The position numbers and the translations under genes are program-made. A DNA stretch of 33,222 nt from Paulinella micropora. Its lineage: Eukaryota; Cercozoa; Imbricatea; Euglyphida. The notes beneath the pieces were generated by a model that was not told where the DNA came from, did no database searches, and worked only from the letters and a program-made list of their open reading frames with translations. The stretch is taken from assembly GCA_009731375.1 (NCBI GenBank), contig BJOX01000036.1, positions 1,190,307 through 1,223,528 on the forward strand. Reading direction: 5' to 3'. Below are positions 1 to 10,518 of the stretch, piece by piece (position 1 is the first letter of the stretch; every line of letters starts with the position of its first letter).

Positions 1-254
1 AGAAGGAGGGGAAGGCCTAGTCAGGTAGAATGTCTGGCTAGATCTGTTGTAGGTGGAGGTCAGCGCAGCGTCGCGGACTTCTTCTCGGCAGATAACTCCT
101 CTCACTCCTTGCACCCACTTGCACATGCACAGCACGCTCATTTGCACATTGCACTGCCAGTCGAGTCTTTGGAGCGGAGCCGCGTCACCGAACGGTCCCG
201 TGCTACCAATGGGCACATGTCCGACAGGATCAAAGGCCAATTGACTGATAAGTC
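1..254. other. Unique flank, no gene recognised
   Basis: Moderately GC-rich unique sequence before the first microsatellite. Short open frames exist but none resembles a known protein or has supporting context. I see no RNA gene. Confidence 0.4.
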
Positions 255-299
<45 letters not shown>

Positions 300-515
300 T
301 ATTATTAGATGAGATGAGATGAGATGAGATGAGGTTAGATAGATGAGGTTAGATTAGATTAGATTAGATAAGATTAGATTAGATTAGATTAGGTTAGGTT
401 AGGTTAGGTTAGGTTAGGTTAGGTTAGATTAGATTAGATTAGATTAGGATTCGATTCGATTAGATTAGGATTCGATTAGATTAGATTAGATTAGATTAGA
501 TTAGATTAGATTACA
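255..515. repeat. Compound (ATT)n, (GATGA)n and (TTAGA/TTAGG)n simple repeats
   Basis: An ATT trinucleotide run (about 255-307) passes into GATGA pentamers and then into TTAGA pentamers. Inside these is a block of about seven TTAGG units near 390-427. TTAGG is the arthropod-type telomere motif, but here it sits inside a gradient of related pentamers, so an ordinary pentanucleotide satellite is the simplest reading. Confidence 0.9.
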
Positions 516-576
516 CAAGAATGATAAGAAGAAGGATGAGAACGAAAACTACAACAACAATAACAACAATAACAAC

Positions 577-975
577 GTATGTATGCATGTATGTACGTAT
601 GTTATGTATGTATGTGTATCAATGTATATATGTAAGCTATGTATGTATGTATGTATGTATGTATGTATGTATCTATGTATCTATGTATGTATGTATGTAT
701 GTATGTATGTGCATGAATACGTGTATGTGTATGTGTATGTATGTATGTATGTATGTATGTATGTATGTATGTATGTATGTACATGTATGTATGTATCTAT
801 ATGTATGTATGTATGTATGTTTATGTGTATGTGTATGTATGTATGTATGTATGTATTTATGTGTGTGTGTGTGTGCATGTATGTATGTATGTATGTATGT
901 ATGTACGTATGTATGTATAATAATATATGTATGTATGTATGTGTGTGTGTATGTGTATGTATGTATGTATGTATG

Positions 976-1007
<32 letters not shown>

Positions 1008-1234
1008 TGTATGCAGGTATGTATGTATGTATGTATGTATGTATGTATATATGTATGTATCTATGTATGTATGTATGTATGTATGTATGTATGTATGTAT
1101 GTATGTGTGTATGTATGTGTGTATGTGTGTATGTATGTATGTATGTATGTATGTGTGTGTGTGTGCGTGTATTTGTGTATGTATGTGTGTATGTATGTAT
1201 GTATGTATGTAGTATGTATGTATGTATGTATGTT

Positions 1235-1265
<31 letters not shown>

Positions 1266-1392
1266 GTGTGTGTGTGTGTATGTTATGTATGTATGTGTAT
1301 GTATGTATGTATGTATTATTTATGTATGTATGTATGTATGTATGTATGTATGTATGTATGTGTGTGTATGTGTGTGTATGTGTGTATGTATG

Positions 1393-1487
<95 letters not shown>

Positions 1488-1888
1488 GTATGCATGCATG
1501 CATGTGTGTATACATGTGTGTATATATGTATGTATGTATGTATGCATGTATGCATGCATGTATGTATGTATGTATGTACGTACGTATGTACGTATGTACG
1601 TATGTATGTATGTATGTATGTATGTATGATGTATGTATGTATTTATGTATGTATTTATGTATGTATGTATGTATGTATGTATGTACGTATGTATGTATGT
1701 AGGTATGTATGTATGTATGTCTGTATGGATGTTTGTATTTATGTATGTATTTATGTATTTATTTATGTATGTATGTATGTATGTATGTATGTATGTACGT
1801 ATGTATGTATGTATGTATGTGTTTGTGTATTTATGCACGTATGTACGTATTTTATGTATGTATGTATGTATGTATGTATGTATGTACG
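577..1888. repeat. Long (TATG)n microsatellite with internal (TATC)n block
   Basis: About 1.3 kb of TATG tetramers with scattered single-base changes and TG runs. It contains a purer TATC block near 1393-1487. Because four is not a multiple of three, all frames stay open and give artificial Tyr/Val/Cys/Met-rich translations. No coding function is inferred. Confidence 0.97.
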
Positions 1889-2995
1889 AGAACAACACGC
1901 GCAACTAACGCTCTCTCAAGTTGTGCACATATGTATCATGTGAAATACCTGTACGTATTTTGGAACAAAGCATGAAATTAGGGCGTAAATTTTCAAGATT
2001 TGGATAGAATAGACGTGGGCAAGGTTATGTGGGGTGGGTAGGTGTGTACAAGTAAAGGGGTGTAAGGGGGAGAAGCGTAAAACAGAAGTGTTGGGTAGGA
2101 GGCAGGCAGACCCTTTTATATGGAAATGACCATATTGTCAAAAGGATGCGCACGATAGAAGAACAGCGGGAACCGAAAATGAAACCATACAGCACACACC
2201 AGACAATACAACCACCACATGAGTGCAAAATCAAGAGGGACATGTGAGAGAAATGGGGAAGCACGGGTTGTGGATTGGAAGTGTGTGAGTTGTGGAATAG
2301 AACAGATGGTGAAAAAAGGGGGGAGTGTGAGAGATGGAGAGTGGGGGAAAAGGGGGAAGTTGTGATGAGAGGAAAGGGAGAGATGTGTTGAAGATTGGAA
2401 CCTGGTATGTGCAGGCAACAGATAAGTTGAGAAAGCTGAGGACGAGCATACGAGGGGTTGTGGAGGCAAGCAAGAAAGGGAGGCAGGTCAGAAAACACGT
2501 GTGACAGCGAACATTCTTTGGCCGGAAAAATTGAGTTACCTTTTGCTTGGGAACGGAAAGGTGTGTGAAAAAGAGGTGAAAGGTGGGGTGGCACCGAGGC
2601 GGCACCGATGGGGGAAAAAAGATGGGAAAGGGTGGGAAATGAGTGTGAGAGCAGTATGTAGAAAACTAGAGAGGTTACAGAAATGTATGTATGTATGTAT
2701 GTATGTATTTGTATGTATGTATTTGTATGTATGTTGTGTTAGAATGTGCTGGTGAAGAGAAAGAAGACGAAAGAGCCACACCGATGAGGCAAAACTTTGG
2801 ATTGATAGAAAGATAGGTAGAAAGAAAGGAAAGACAGATAGTACAATATAGATCGATTGATAGATTGATTGCTGGATGGATATTTCTTTCAAAAACAATA
2901 TTATGAAATGGAAATGGGAGCCACAAAAAAAGTAAAGTACCCTTTTCCGTGGCTGTAGCCCTGAATCAGCCCTGACTTAGGCCTGAATCAGGCAA
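1889..2995. other. Unique purine-rich flank, no gene recognised
   Basis: About 1.1 kb, purine-rich on the plus strand, with a short TATG run at about 2684-2710. Minus-strand open frames of up to 189 codons here are rich in Pro, Ser, Leu and His, as expected from the complement of purine-rich DNA. They overlap in several frames and match no family I know. Confidence 0.5.
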
Positions 2996-3000
2996 CAAGA

Positions 3001-3048
3001 CCCACAACACACACACACACAAACATACACACACACACACACACAGAA

Positions 3049-3083
<35 letters not shown>

Positions 3084-3086
3084 GAG

Positions 3087-3144
<58 letters not shown>

Positions 3145-3151
3145 ACAACAA

Positions 3152-3183
<32 letters not shown>
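3001..3183. repeat. (CA)n, (GA)n, poly-C and poly-A tracts at gap edge
   Basis: Consecutive CA, GA, about 58 C and about 30 A residues run directly into the assembly gap. Long homopolymers at a gap edge are likely to be partly sequencing or assembly artefacts. Confidence 0.85.
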
Positions 3184-3814
3184 NNNNNNNNNNNNNNNNN
3201 NNNNNNNNNNNNNNNNNNNNNNNNNNNNNNNNNNNNNNNNNNNNNNNNNNNNNNNNNNNNNNNNNNNNNNNNNNNNNNNNNNNNNNNNNNNNNNNNNNNN
3301 NNNNNNNNNNNNNNNNNNNNNNNNNNNNNNNNNNNNNNNNNNNNNNNNNNNNNNNNNNNNNNNNNNNNNNNNNNNNNNNNNNNNNNNNNNNNNNNNNNNN
3401 NNNNNNNNNNNNNNNNNNNNNNNNNNNNNNNNNNNNNNNNNNNNNNNNNNNNNNNNNNNNNNNNNNNNNNNNNNNNNNNNNNNNNNNNNNNNNNNNNNNN
3501 NNNNNNNNNNNNNNNNNNNNNNNNNNNNNNNNNNNNNNNNNNNNNNNNNNNNNNNNNNNNNNNNNNNNNNNNNNNNNNNNNNNNNNNNNNNNNNNNNNNN
3601 NNNNNNNNNNNNNNNNNNNNNNNNNNNNNNNNNNNNNNNNNNNNNNNNNNNNNNNNNNNNNNNNNNNNNNNNNNNNNNNNNNNNNNNNNNNNNNNNNNNN
3701 NNNNNNNNNNNNNNNNNNNNNNNNNNNNNNNNNNNNNNNNNNNNNNNNNNNNNNNNNNNNNNNNNNNNNNNNNNNNNNNNNNNNNNNNNNNNNNNNNNNN
3801 NNNNNNNNNNNNNN
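3184..3814. other. Assembly gap (N)
   Basis: 631 undetermined bases between a poly-A edge and a GA microsatellite. True length and content are unknown. Confidence 1.
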
Positions 3815-3854
<40 letters not shown>

Positions 3855-3930
3855 CGAGAGAAAGAGGAAGAGAGAGAGAGAAAGAGGAAGAGAGAGAGAG
3901 AAGAGATTGACATATATATATATGTGTGTG

Positions 3931-3963
<33 letters not shown>

Positions 3964-3981
3964 GAAGTCGAGAGGAAGAGG

Positions 3982-4037
<56 letters not shown>

Positions 4038-4165
4038 GAGAAAGATCGAGAGAAAGAGGAAGACAAAGAAAAAGAGAGAGAGAGAGAGAGAGCGGGAGAG
4101 AGAGAGAGAGAGAGAGAGCGAGTGAGTGGGTGAATGAGTGAGTGAGTGAGTGAGTGAGAGAGAGA
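3815..4165. repeat. (GA)n microsatellite with (TA)n and (GTGA)n
   Basis: GA dinucleotide repeats with GGAA interruptions, a TA/TG block near 3911-3948 and GTGA tetramers near 4118-4157. No coding content. Confidence 0.95.
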
Positions 4166-4386
4166 ATATTTTATGAGCTTGTACTGTCGTTCCTTGGAAC
4201 CAGAATTCTTTTGAATTCAGCTCTTCTTTATTTTTTTTTTTTCGTCTCTTTCTCATTAAACCTTGCTTACTGTGAAAAAAAAAAACAAAAAAAAAATCTG
4301 CAGGTTCTAATCTTCTCTCCTTGTCTCTCTCTTTCCTTCCCTCTTTATCTGACGTGTCTTCTCTTCGCCATCCCTCTCTCCGCTTC

Positions 4387-5144
4387 ATGCGCTTGCAGTG
4401 TTTTAAGTGTGGTAGATTGTTTTATTGCCCCTCTAATCTTGAGCTGCATGCTGACTTAGGCTGTAAACTCTTGCATGGTGTTGCTGATACGCTAGAACAT
4501 GATTCTGCTGTGAATGCAATCTTTCATGATACTAAGCTTTCCTAGGTTTATGCTGCAGTCGTGAGCCACGTCTCTATGACCACGAAAACCGGCGTATTGA
4601 TATTGTTATATATCCTTCCTTTAGTCTTGATGTTGATGTGCATCAGGTTGATACCGACGTCTCTCTTATTAACCCCTTGCAACGTTCTCATATTGGCAGT
4701 TCGCTGGTTGATCCTCTTTATGCTGCGTGGTAGAGAGAGAGATCTAAGACTGCGAAGCATGGCCCCAGAGGACTAGCTACTGGCACCACTTTTATCCCTT
4801 TCGCTCTCTCTAGCTTTGGTGTTTTAGGTTCGAAGGCTTCTGATTTTATCAAATACCTTGATTCTGCTGCCACTCATTTCCTTCCTTCTATTTACTCCCC
4901 AGGCTCGTACGGGAGGCGTATCAAATGTATTATTGTGTTTGAGCTTGCTAGGTTTAATTTCCTCAATTGGCGCACTATGCTTAATCGTTCTCGTGCTCTA
5001 CTTCCTGCTCCCCTGCTTAGGACTGCCCCCCTTCATAAACGCCTTCGCCCCAGAGTTGATAAGCACTCGTACTTGAGATCTCATTTACAGAGACAAGCAT
5101 CTGCTCCTGTTCCCTTTATTCTCCCTCATCGCAGTCGCCTTTGA
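4387..5144 (+). pseudogene. Non-LTR retrotransposon-like fragment (zinc finger plus RT C-terminal region), decayed
   Basis: Three collinear reading-frame pieces occur on the plus strand. The first (about 4387-4545) has a cysteine/histidine knuckle, CFKCGRLFYCPSNLELHADL. The second (about 4569-4733) begins RLYDHENRRIDIVIYPSF. The third (about 4758-5144) contains TTFIPFALSSFGVLGSKASD and continues to RTMLNRSRALLPAP. The order (knuckle, DxENRRxDIxI-like segment, then PFxxSSFGxLG) resembles the region downstream of the reverse transcriptase in many non-LTR elements. That assignment rests on pattern memory, without a search. The stops and frame changes between pieces show it is dead. A (CT)n tract and a gap follow it. 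Confidence 0.5.
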
Positions 5145-5214
5145 CTCCTTCTGCACTGTATGTTCCGGACTGCCTTTTTCTTTCGTTTTCATTTTCTTTC
5201 TCTCCTTCTCTCTA

Positions 5215-5216
<2 letters not shown>

Positions 5217-5289
<73 letters not shown>
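5217..5289. repeat. (CT)n microsatellite at gap edge
   Basis: Pure CT dinucleotides running into the second gap. Confidence 0.95.
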
Positions 5290-5558
5290 NNNNNNNNNNN
5301 NNNNNNNNNNNNNNNNNNNNNNNNNNNNNNNNNNNNNNNNNNNNNNNNNNNNNNNNNNNNNNNNNNNNNNNNNNNNNNNNNNNNNNNNNNNNNNNNNNNN
5401 NNNNNNNNNNNNNNNNNNNNNNNNNNNNNNNNNNNNNNNNNNNNNNNNNNNNNNNNNNNNNNNNNNNNNNNNNNNNNNNNNNNNNNNNNNNNNNNNNNNN
5501 NNNNNNNNNNNNNNNNNNNNNNNNNNNNNNNNNNNNNNNNNNNNNNNNNNNNNNNNNN
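5290..5558. other. Assembly gap (N)
   Basis: 269 undetermined bases, about 100 bp outside the left end of the virus-like element. Confidence 1.
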
Positions 5559-5657
5559 TTTTACAGAGCCCTTTTTGGTTTAGTGGGTAGGGTTCTTTTG
5601 CGATCTCAACCCGATTCCCACACTGTTCGCCGATCTAGAGATCTTGAAGTGGAAAGG

Positions 5658-5802
5658 AGTAGTATAGGGTGCCACTTCAGGACAGATCTTCAGCTAGAGA
5701 AACCACTAAGAGCAGTTATTTAGTTTTTCGTCTACCTGTTTATAACAAATAAAGACAGACAAAAGAAAGAATAACTGCTATCTGTAAATAATTATTATTT
5801 AA
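5658..5802 (+). repeat. Left terminal inverted repeat
   Basis: Begins AGTAGTATAGGGTGCCACTT and runs through a TAGTTTTTCGTCTACCTG block to TATCTGTAAATAATTATTAT. The reverse complement is found at 25799-25956 with several substitutions and small indels. GAAGTGG just outside and CCACTTC just inside could also pair as a local hairpin at the terminus. Confidence 0.93.
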
Positions 5803-5820
5803 ATAAATAAAATAAAGACA

Positions 5821-5826
5821 TATATA
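5821..5826 (+). promoter_or_regulatory. TATA-like motif abutting the zinc-finger gene start
   Basis: TATATA lies two bases before the ATG at 5829. The same arrangement recurs at several other genes of the element on both strands. Confidence 0.5.
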
Positions 5827-5828
5827 GG

Positions 5829-6344
5829 ATGACAAACAAAGACACTCAGAGATTTAGAATGTGCAGAGGTTGTGTTATGGTAAAGAATAACGAAAAGAGA
5901 CAGATGGTAAAAGTTCAATGGAGAGAAGGAGGAAAGGTTATATGTAAGAGTTTCTGCATCGGAAAGAAAAAATCAAAAGAGCAAGCATTGGAAGAAGCAA
6001 AGAAGTATCACGAGGAAAATATAATACCTGAATACGAGGAATGGAAAATCAATTACGATAAAGAAACAAGAATAATCAAAAAAGAAAAGAAGAAAATTTG
6101 GAAGCATAAAGATTTTAAGTGTGGATGTGGTGCTGAAATACATAATGGAAACAAAGCGCGACATATGAAGTCTCAGAAACATATTTCAGCAACAGAAAAA
6201 GAAAAACCTCCAGTTCCTCCTAGACCAAGCAAAGAGTATATGGAGAGAATAAAGAAGGATGACACTTGTGATGATAGGTGTAATATGTGCGGATACATGG
6301 AACATAACTGCCACTGCGGTTCCGGGTATGGTAAGTATCAGTAA
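5829..6344 (+). CDS. Small zinc-finger protein with AP2-like segment (PLV left-arm gene)
   Basis: A 171-aa lysine-rich protein. An N-terminal CxxC (Cys12, Cys15) precedes a strand-rich segment (about residues 26-63) ending in GKKKSKEQALEEAKKYHEE. That pattern resembles the small AP2/integrase-type DNA-binding fold in mobile elements. Next comes a C2H2-like finger (Cys98, Cys100, His112, His118) and then a C-terminal cysteine cluster (Cys147, 151, 154, 161, 163). A DNA-binding or early regulatory role is plausible but inferred. The ATG follows a TATA motif by two bases, which supports the start. An overlapping plus-strand frame stays open to 6489 with YFKDKECPYIYDTHEA-type sequence, so the original protein may have been longer and been frameshifted near 6330. 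It heads the plus-strand left arm, upstream of the polymerase. Confidence 0.7.
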   Translation: MTNKDTQRFRMCRGCVMVKNNEKRQMVKVQWREGGKVICKSFCIGKKKSKEQALEEAKKYHEENIIPEYEEWKINYDKETRIIKKEKKKIWKHKDFKCGCGAEIHNGNKARHMKSQKHISATEKEKPPVPPRPSKEYMERIKKDDTCDDRCNMCGYMEHNCHCGSGYGKYQ

Positions 6345-6505
6345 TCAAAAAGGTTTCTATGCGGGAACCACTGAATTATATTTTAAAGACAAGGAGTGTC
6401 CTTATATATACGACACACACGAGGCCACGAGGGGACGACCGATTGAGGTAGACAAATATTTTAATTTTATAAAATTATATTTTCCTTGATATACTATTAT
6501 CAAAC

Positions 6506-9500
6506 ATGAAGACACACACGTACAACGGCAAGGTCTACAGGTTGGATAGATTAGGGGAATATCAGATAAATTACGAAATCAAGTCTGTCAGGGTCGGGAT
6601 GTGCTATATATCAAACCGAAGGTAAGGGGGTATAAAATTGATACACCGATCACCCAAAACTACTTGAACCAAGTAAGAGGTGTGGTGTATTTTGAGCACC
6701 ATGCTATACCAATAGCACCACCTTTACCTACGATTGAAGAGAAAAAAGAACTGAAAGAAAATTACAGAGACTTGTTGATGTATGGTAATTATGATATCAT
6801 GAGGGACGACAGCAAGGAACACGAACTAGGAATAAATGAAAGCAGATATGCGGTAAGGATTAACTGCAACTTCCGATCATTTACGATGCTCGATGTAATA
6901 AGATATTGAGATCGTATTGAATATTTTGTAAGACGACAATCACCGCAAGATAACGTTAGCCTAGGTATTGAGTTTGTGGATTAATATGGAAAGGTATCAA
7001 TAGGCTTACACAAAGTTAATCAAACCTCGGCTGAAAAAGTTTTAGAAAGATTGTCAGCAATATTTCAAAGCAACGAAAGTCTTTACATGGACGAACGGAA
7101 TAAACTTTGATAAATTAAAATTTGTGTTGAAATCTGTTAAAATGCCGACGGGCGGGACAATGCTACAGGTTTTGAACAAATTTGATATATACAGGAAGTA
7201 AGGAGTAATCTGTATTATAAACAGCGATAACTTATGCTTAGCACGAGCAATCGTTGTAGTCAAAGCAAAAATTGAAAAACACCAAAAATTCTCACAAATT
7301 ATGTGAGGACGAAAGATACAGCAAGAAATAGCAGAGGCTTTACACGATGAAGCAAAGGTCATGAAGGATGTGTGTGGGATACCAGAAATTAATACATTTG
7401 CTAATCACATTAAATACAATCTGGTTATTGTTGAATTCCCTGACAAAATCATTTACAAAACAGAACTACTTGATGCGAACGGCGAACGGCTGACTAACCT
7501 TTATATTCTAAAGACTGAAGGACATTACGATGCCATAACTAACATGAAGTCTATGATAGGAAAAAAGAATTTCTGTGAGTTATGTCTAAGAGTGTATATG
7601 GAAAGACACGCATGTGAAGCCAAATGTAGTATCTGTGAAACAAAGTGTTGTAAGGGGATAAATGATAAGAGCAAGTGGAAAGAATGTGATTATTGTAATA
7701 GAAAGTTTCCAAACACTGAATGCTTTAATAACCACATGACGACAAACTACGATATCAAAGCGAAATGTAAATCGTGCGGTCTGAATTACAGAAAGAAGGA
7801 TGAGCACAAATGCGGATATGCGAAATGCAGAAATTACGATGCCATTGTCAGACTTTCCAAAGACATTCGGGCTTACGGAACTTAAGAAAGGTTTCTTCCC
7901 GCACTTCTTCAATACTGCCATGAAACATTACTGCTACGACACGATGCGAGGAGATAACGAAAGGAATTTCTTGAATTGTATGATGAACAAGTGAAAGCAC
8001 ATAACATGTTTGATATGGCGAAGGAAATCGCTGAGTATTGTCATTCAGATGTTGATATACTGAGGAAGGGTTGTATAGATTTTAGAAATCAGTTTCTAGA
8101 GTTTGGTATTGACTCTTTTCAATGTACAACTATCGCGAGTTGTGTTATGGCTCTGTATCGTGCTAAGTTTGTGCCAGAAAATTCAATTGCGATATTGAAA
8201 GCGGAAAGCCAAACAGGATGACTTCTAGGGCTTGTGTAGAATTGTTAGCATACAGAAGCAGACTGGATAAGACAGATATTAAGCACGCATTCAACGGAGG
8301 TGAAAAATGTTTCAACCCGGGAAATTTCGTGTGTATGTAGATGGATGACGAGAAAAACAAAACCGCTTATGAGTTTTACGGGTGCCATTGGCACGGATGT
8401 GATAAGTGTTGGAATAGCAATGCTCTGAATGTGAAGAAGAATAAGACAATAGGCGAACTATACAAAGAAACAATGAGAAGAGAAAAACAACTTAACGAAC
8501 AAGCAAAAGTAATAAGTATCTGGGAGTGTGAATGGAGCCTGATGAAAACCTGTGAAAGATTGGCAGAGGATACAAACGAACGAATTACTGAACAAGAAGG
8601 ACTAAACCCACGAGAGGCAATGTTTGGAGGTAGAGTGAATGCTCTGAAATTATATTGGCAATCACGACATGATACTGAGTATGCAAAATATATTGACATA
8701 TACTCACTTTATCCGACCGTGATGTATTACGACCTTTATCCAAGCGGACACCATATCATAATACAACCAAGCAACGAGGAGGAAAGAAATGAGATGAAAA
8801 ATAAAATTATAAACAGAGAATATTTTGGTGTGGCTAAGGTTAAGATGCTACCGCCGAGAGGCTTACTACACCCTGTCTTACCGAAGGCGGACAGAGGTAA
8901 GATGATGTATTACTTATGAGATAGGTGCGGAATGACCGAGCAACACAGCGAATGTAAGCACACAGATAAAGAACGAGCAATAACAGGTACATGGGCATCT
9001 CCAGAAATTTACAAGGCATTAGACAAAGGGTATAAGTTAATAAAAATATATGAAGTATGGAACTGGAAAGAACAAAGCAGTAGTTTATTCAAAGAATATA
9101 TAAAGACATTCTTGAAAGTAAAACAAGAGTCCAGCGGATATCCCGCGGGATGTAATACGGAAGCAGAAAAGCAAAATTACATAAACAGCATGGAAATCAA
9201 AATGGGAGTTAAGATGGATGAAAGCAAAATATTCAAAAACGAAGGACGGAGAGCAGTGGCTAAGTTGTGTTTGAACTCTTTATGGGGCAAGTTTGGACAA
9301 AAACAAAATAAAACACAGAACAAAATGATAAAGGATAAAGAAACATTATACAAACTATTGAACGATAAATCAGTGGATAATATAAATATTAACATAATTA
9401 ACGACCAAATTGTAGAAGCCAGTTATGACTTAAAACAGGATGCGGTGAGCGACCCGATTAAAACAAATATTGTAGTTGCTTTATTTACTACATGCCACGC

Positions 9501-9823
9501 GAGAATGAGACTTTACAATATGATGGATATATTAGGTAATATGATATTGTATCATGACACAGACAGCGTAATATATATGACTAACAAGAAATTAATCAGG
9601 TAGATGTAGAGACAGGCGGTTTACTGGGCGATTGGACTGATGAATTAAAAGGAGCAAAATAAAAACCTTTGTTGGAGGTGGTCCGAAGTGTTATGGATAC
9701 TTATTAGATAATAGTAAAGCCAGTATGAAAGTAAAAGGATTTAGTATAAACTATGAAACGAAAAAAGCATTGAATTTACCGAATATTTTAAGTGTAATAA
9801 GTTGTGGGCTAGGCATTACGAGC
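6506..9823 (+). pseudogene. Protein-primed family B DNA polymerase (pPolB), multiply broken
   Basis: The pieces are collinear with Polinton-type pPolB. They comprise an N-terminal region (from about 6506), the INSDNLCLARAIVVVKAKIE block, a cysteine-rich insert (about 7574-7830), FPKTFGLTELKKGFFPHF, an exonuclease III-like YCHSDVDILRKGC, EFYGCHWHGC, palm motif A YIDIYSLYPTV, motif B KLCLNSLWGKFG and catalytic motif C YHDTDSV. Late similarity (GLLGDWTDEL, then FVGGGPKCYGYL) reaches about 9770. In-frame stops include TAA at 6982 and 7199 and TGA at 7304 and 8917. Frame changes occur near 6600, 7080, 7830-7870, 7960, 8220, 8350, 9600 and 9660. The enzyme would have copied the viral genome from a protein primer. 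This copy cannot encode a continuous polymerase. The catalytic motifs themselves survive, so decay is not ancient. The start at 6506 is tentative. Confidence 0.92.
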
Positions 9824-9832
9824 ACTGAATTA

Positions 9833-9941
9833 TTCAAGATGTTGCTACCATTGACAAAACATATCTTGAATGGGTTATGAAACAGCCGTGGTTTGATAAA
9901 TTTACAGACATTAAAAGTGAAGTAAAAAAATATTTACAATA
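9833..9941 (+). pseudogene. Truncated paralogue of the ExoX-C-like domain
   Basis: One frame reads DVATIDKTYLEWVMKQPWFD and ends KKYLQ with TAA. It closely parallels the C-terminus of the next gene (DVAKIDKPYLEYLIQQPYF, ending KKYL). No upstream half is recognisable. The fragment follows the degraded end of the polymerase, which suggests that a deletion joined the two. It could be the remains of a tandem duplicate of the 9970 gene. Confidence 0.7.
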
Positions 9942-9959
9942 AAATAAAATAAAAATCTT

Positions 9960-9967
9960 TATATATA
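9960..9967 (+). promoter_or_regulatory. TATA-like motif abutting the 9970 gene start
   Basis: TATATATA ends two bases before the ATG at 9970, the same geometry as at 5829. Confidence 0.5.
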
Positions 9968-9969
9968 AG

Positions 9970-10485
9970 ATGACTGACCTGAACACCAAACAAGACTACT
10001 TAAATGAAATTGACAAATGGAACCTTGACATTGAAATTAAGAAACCTTCAATTAAATGGACTAAGCCTGACATTGTTTCTTTCTATGAGCCACACAAGCC
10101 AAGGGACTACAATGTGAAAGTGGTTATTCCATTGGAGACCATAACGGACAACTCCAACGTAGTTGAAGACTCCAACGTAGTTGAAGATGCGACCTTCGGT
10201 CAGCAAGAAGAAAACACACCTTTTAAGACAACTGATTTAAAAGAGACTAGTATCACTGAAATCAAGGCTAATGTTGGTGAAGAGATAGCGAATGCTACAT
10301 GTACAGAAGAAGGATGTATATTAAAGAAAGAATACCAGCAAAATGAAACCGATATTTTTCTTCAATATGGAAAGTATAAAAAAATGAAAATTGAAGATGT
10401 TGCTAAGATTGATAAACCATACCTTGAATATTTAATTCAACAACCTTATTTTAATAATAAAGATGCGGTAAAAAAATATCTCTAA
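9970..10485 (+). CDS. ExoX-C-domain-like protein with VEDATFGQQE motif
   Basis: A 171-aa intact ORF. The C-terminus (about residues 137-171) reads YGKYKKMKIEDVAKIDKPYL followed by EYLIQQPYF. This matches the pattern of the small ExoX-like C-terminal module (GKYKGxxxxDVxxxDPxYLxW), usually found as an accessory domain next to nucleases. No nuclease domain is visible, so an adaptor or nucleic-acid role is inferred only. The middle contains an 18-bp in-frame tandem duplication (SNVVED twice, about 10152-10187) leading into VEDATFGQQE, which is also encoded in the protease polyprotein on the other strand. The TAA stop lies only 33 nt from the convergent minus-strand stop at 10519. Confidence 0.7.
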   Translation: MTDLNTKQDYLNEIDKWNLDIEIKKPSIKWTKPDIVSFYEPHKPRDYNVKVVIPLETITDNSNVVEDSNVVEDATFGQQEENTPFKTTDLKETSITEIKANVGEEIANATCTEEGCILKKEYQQNETDIFLQYGKYKKMKIEDVAKIDKPYLEYLIQQPYFNNKDAVKKYL

Positions 10486-10518
10486 TATCACATCGCTTTC
10501 CATTAAAATTTTTTTGCT
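10486..10518. terminator. Convergent gene junction (candidate shared 3' end region)
   Basis: A 33-nt AT-rich gap separates the stop codons of convergent genes (9970 plus and 10519 minus). Transcripts must end here or overlap. No strong hairpin is visible. Confidence 0.3.

Noticed and set aside
577-1888. Interpreting the TATG tract as a centromeric or functional satellite
   Set aside because: Nothing beyond simple tetranucleotide repetition is visible; a functional claim would need chromatin data.
521-1975. Long Tyr/Val/Cys/Met-rich open frames in several phases and their His/Thr/Ile-rich complements
   Set aside because: They are translations of the TATG tetranucleotide microsatellite, which keeps every frame open; no non-repeat coding sequence is present.
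2025-2605. Overlapping minus-strand ORFs of up to 189 codons rich in Pro, Ser, His and Leu
   Set aside because: The region is purine-rich on the plus strand, which removes stop codons from the complement; the frames overlap each other and no domain or start context supports any.
5565-5640. Possible tRNA-derived sequence (GGTTTAGTGGGTAGGG resembles a tRNA A-box)
   Set aside because: A matching B-box and cloverleaf stems could not be found; the resemblance is too short to call a tRNA or SINE.
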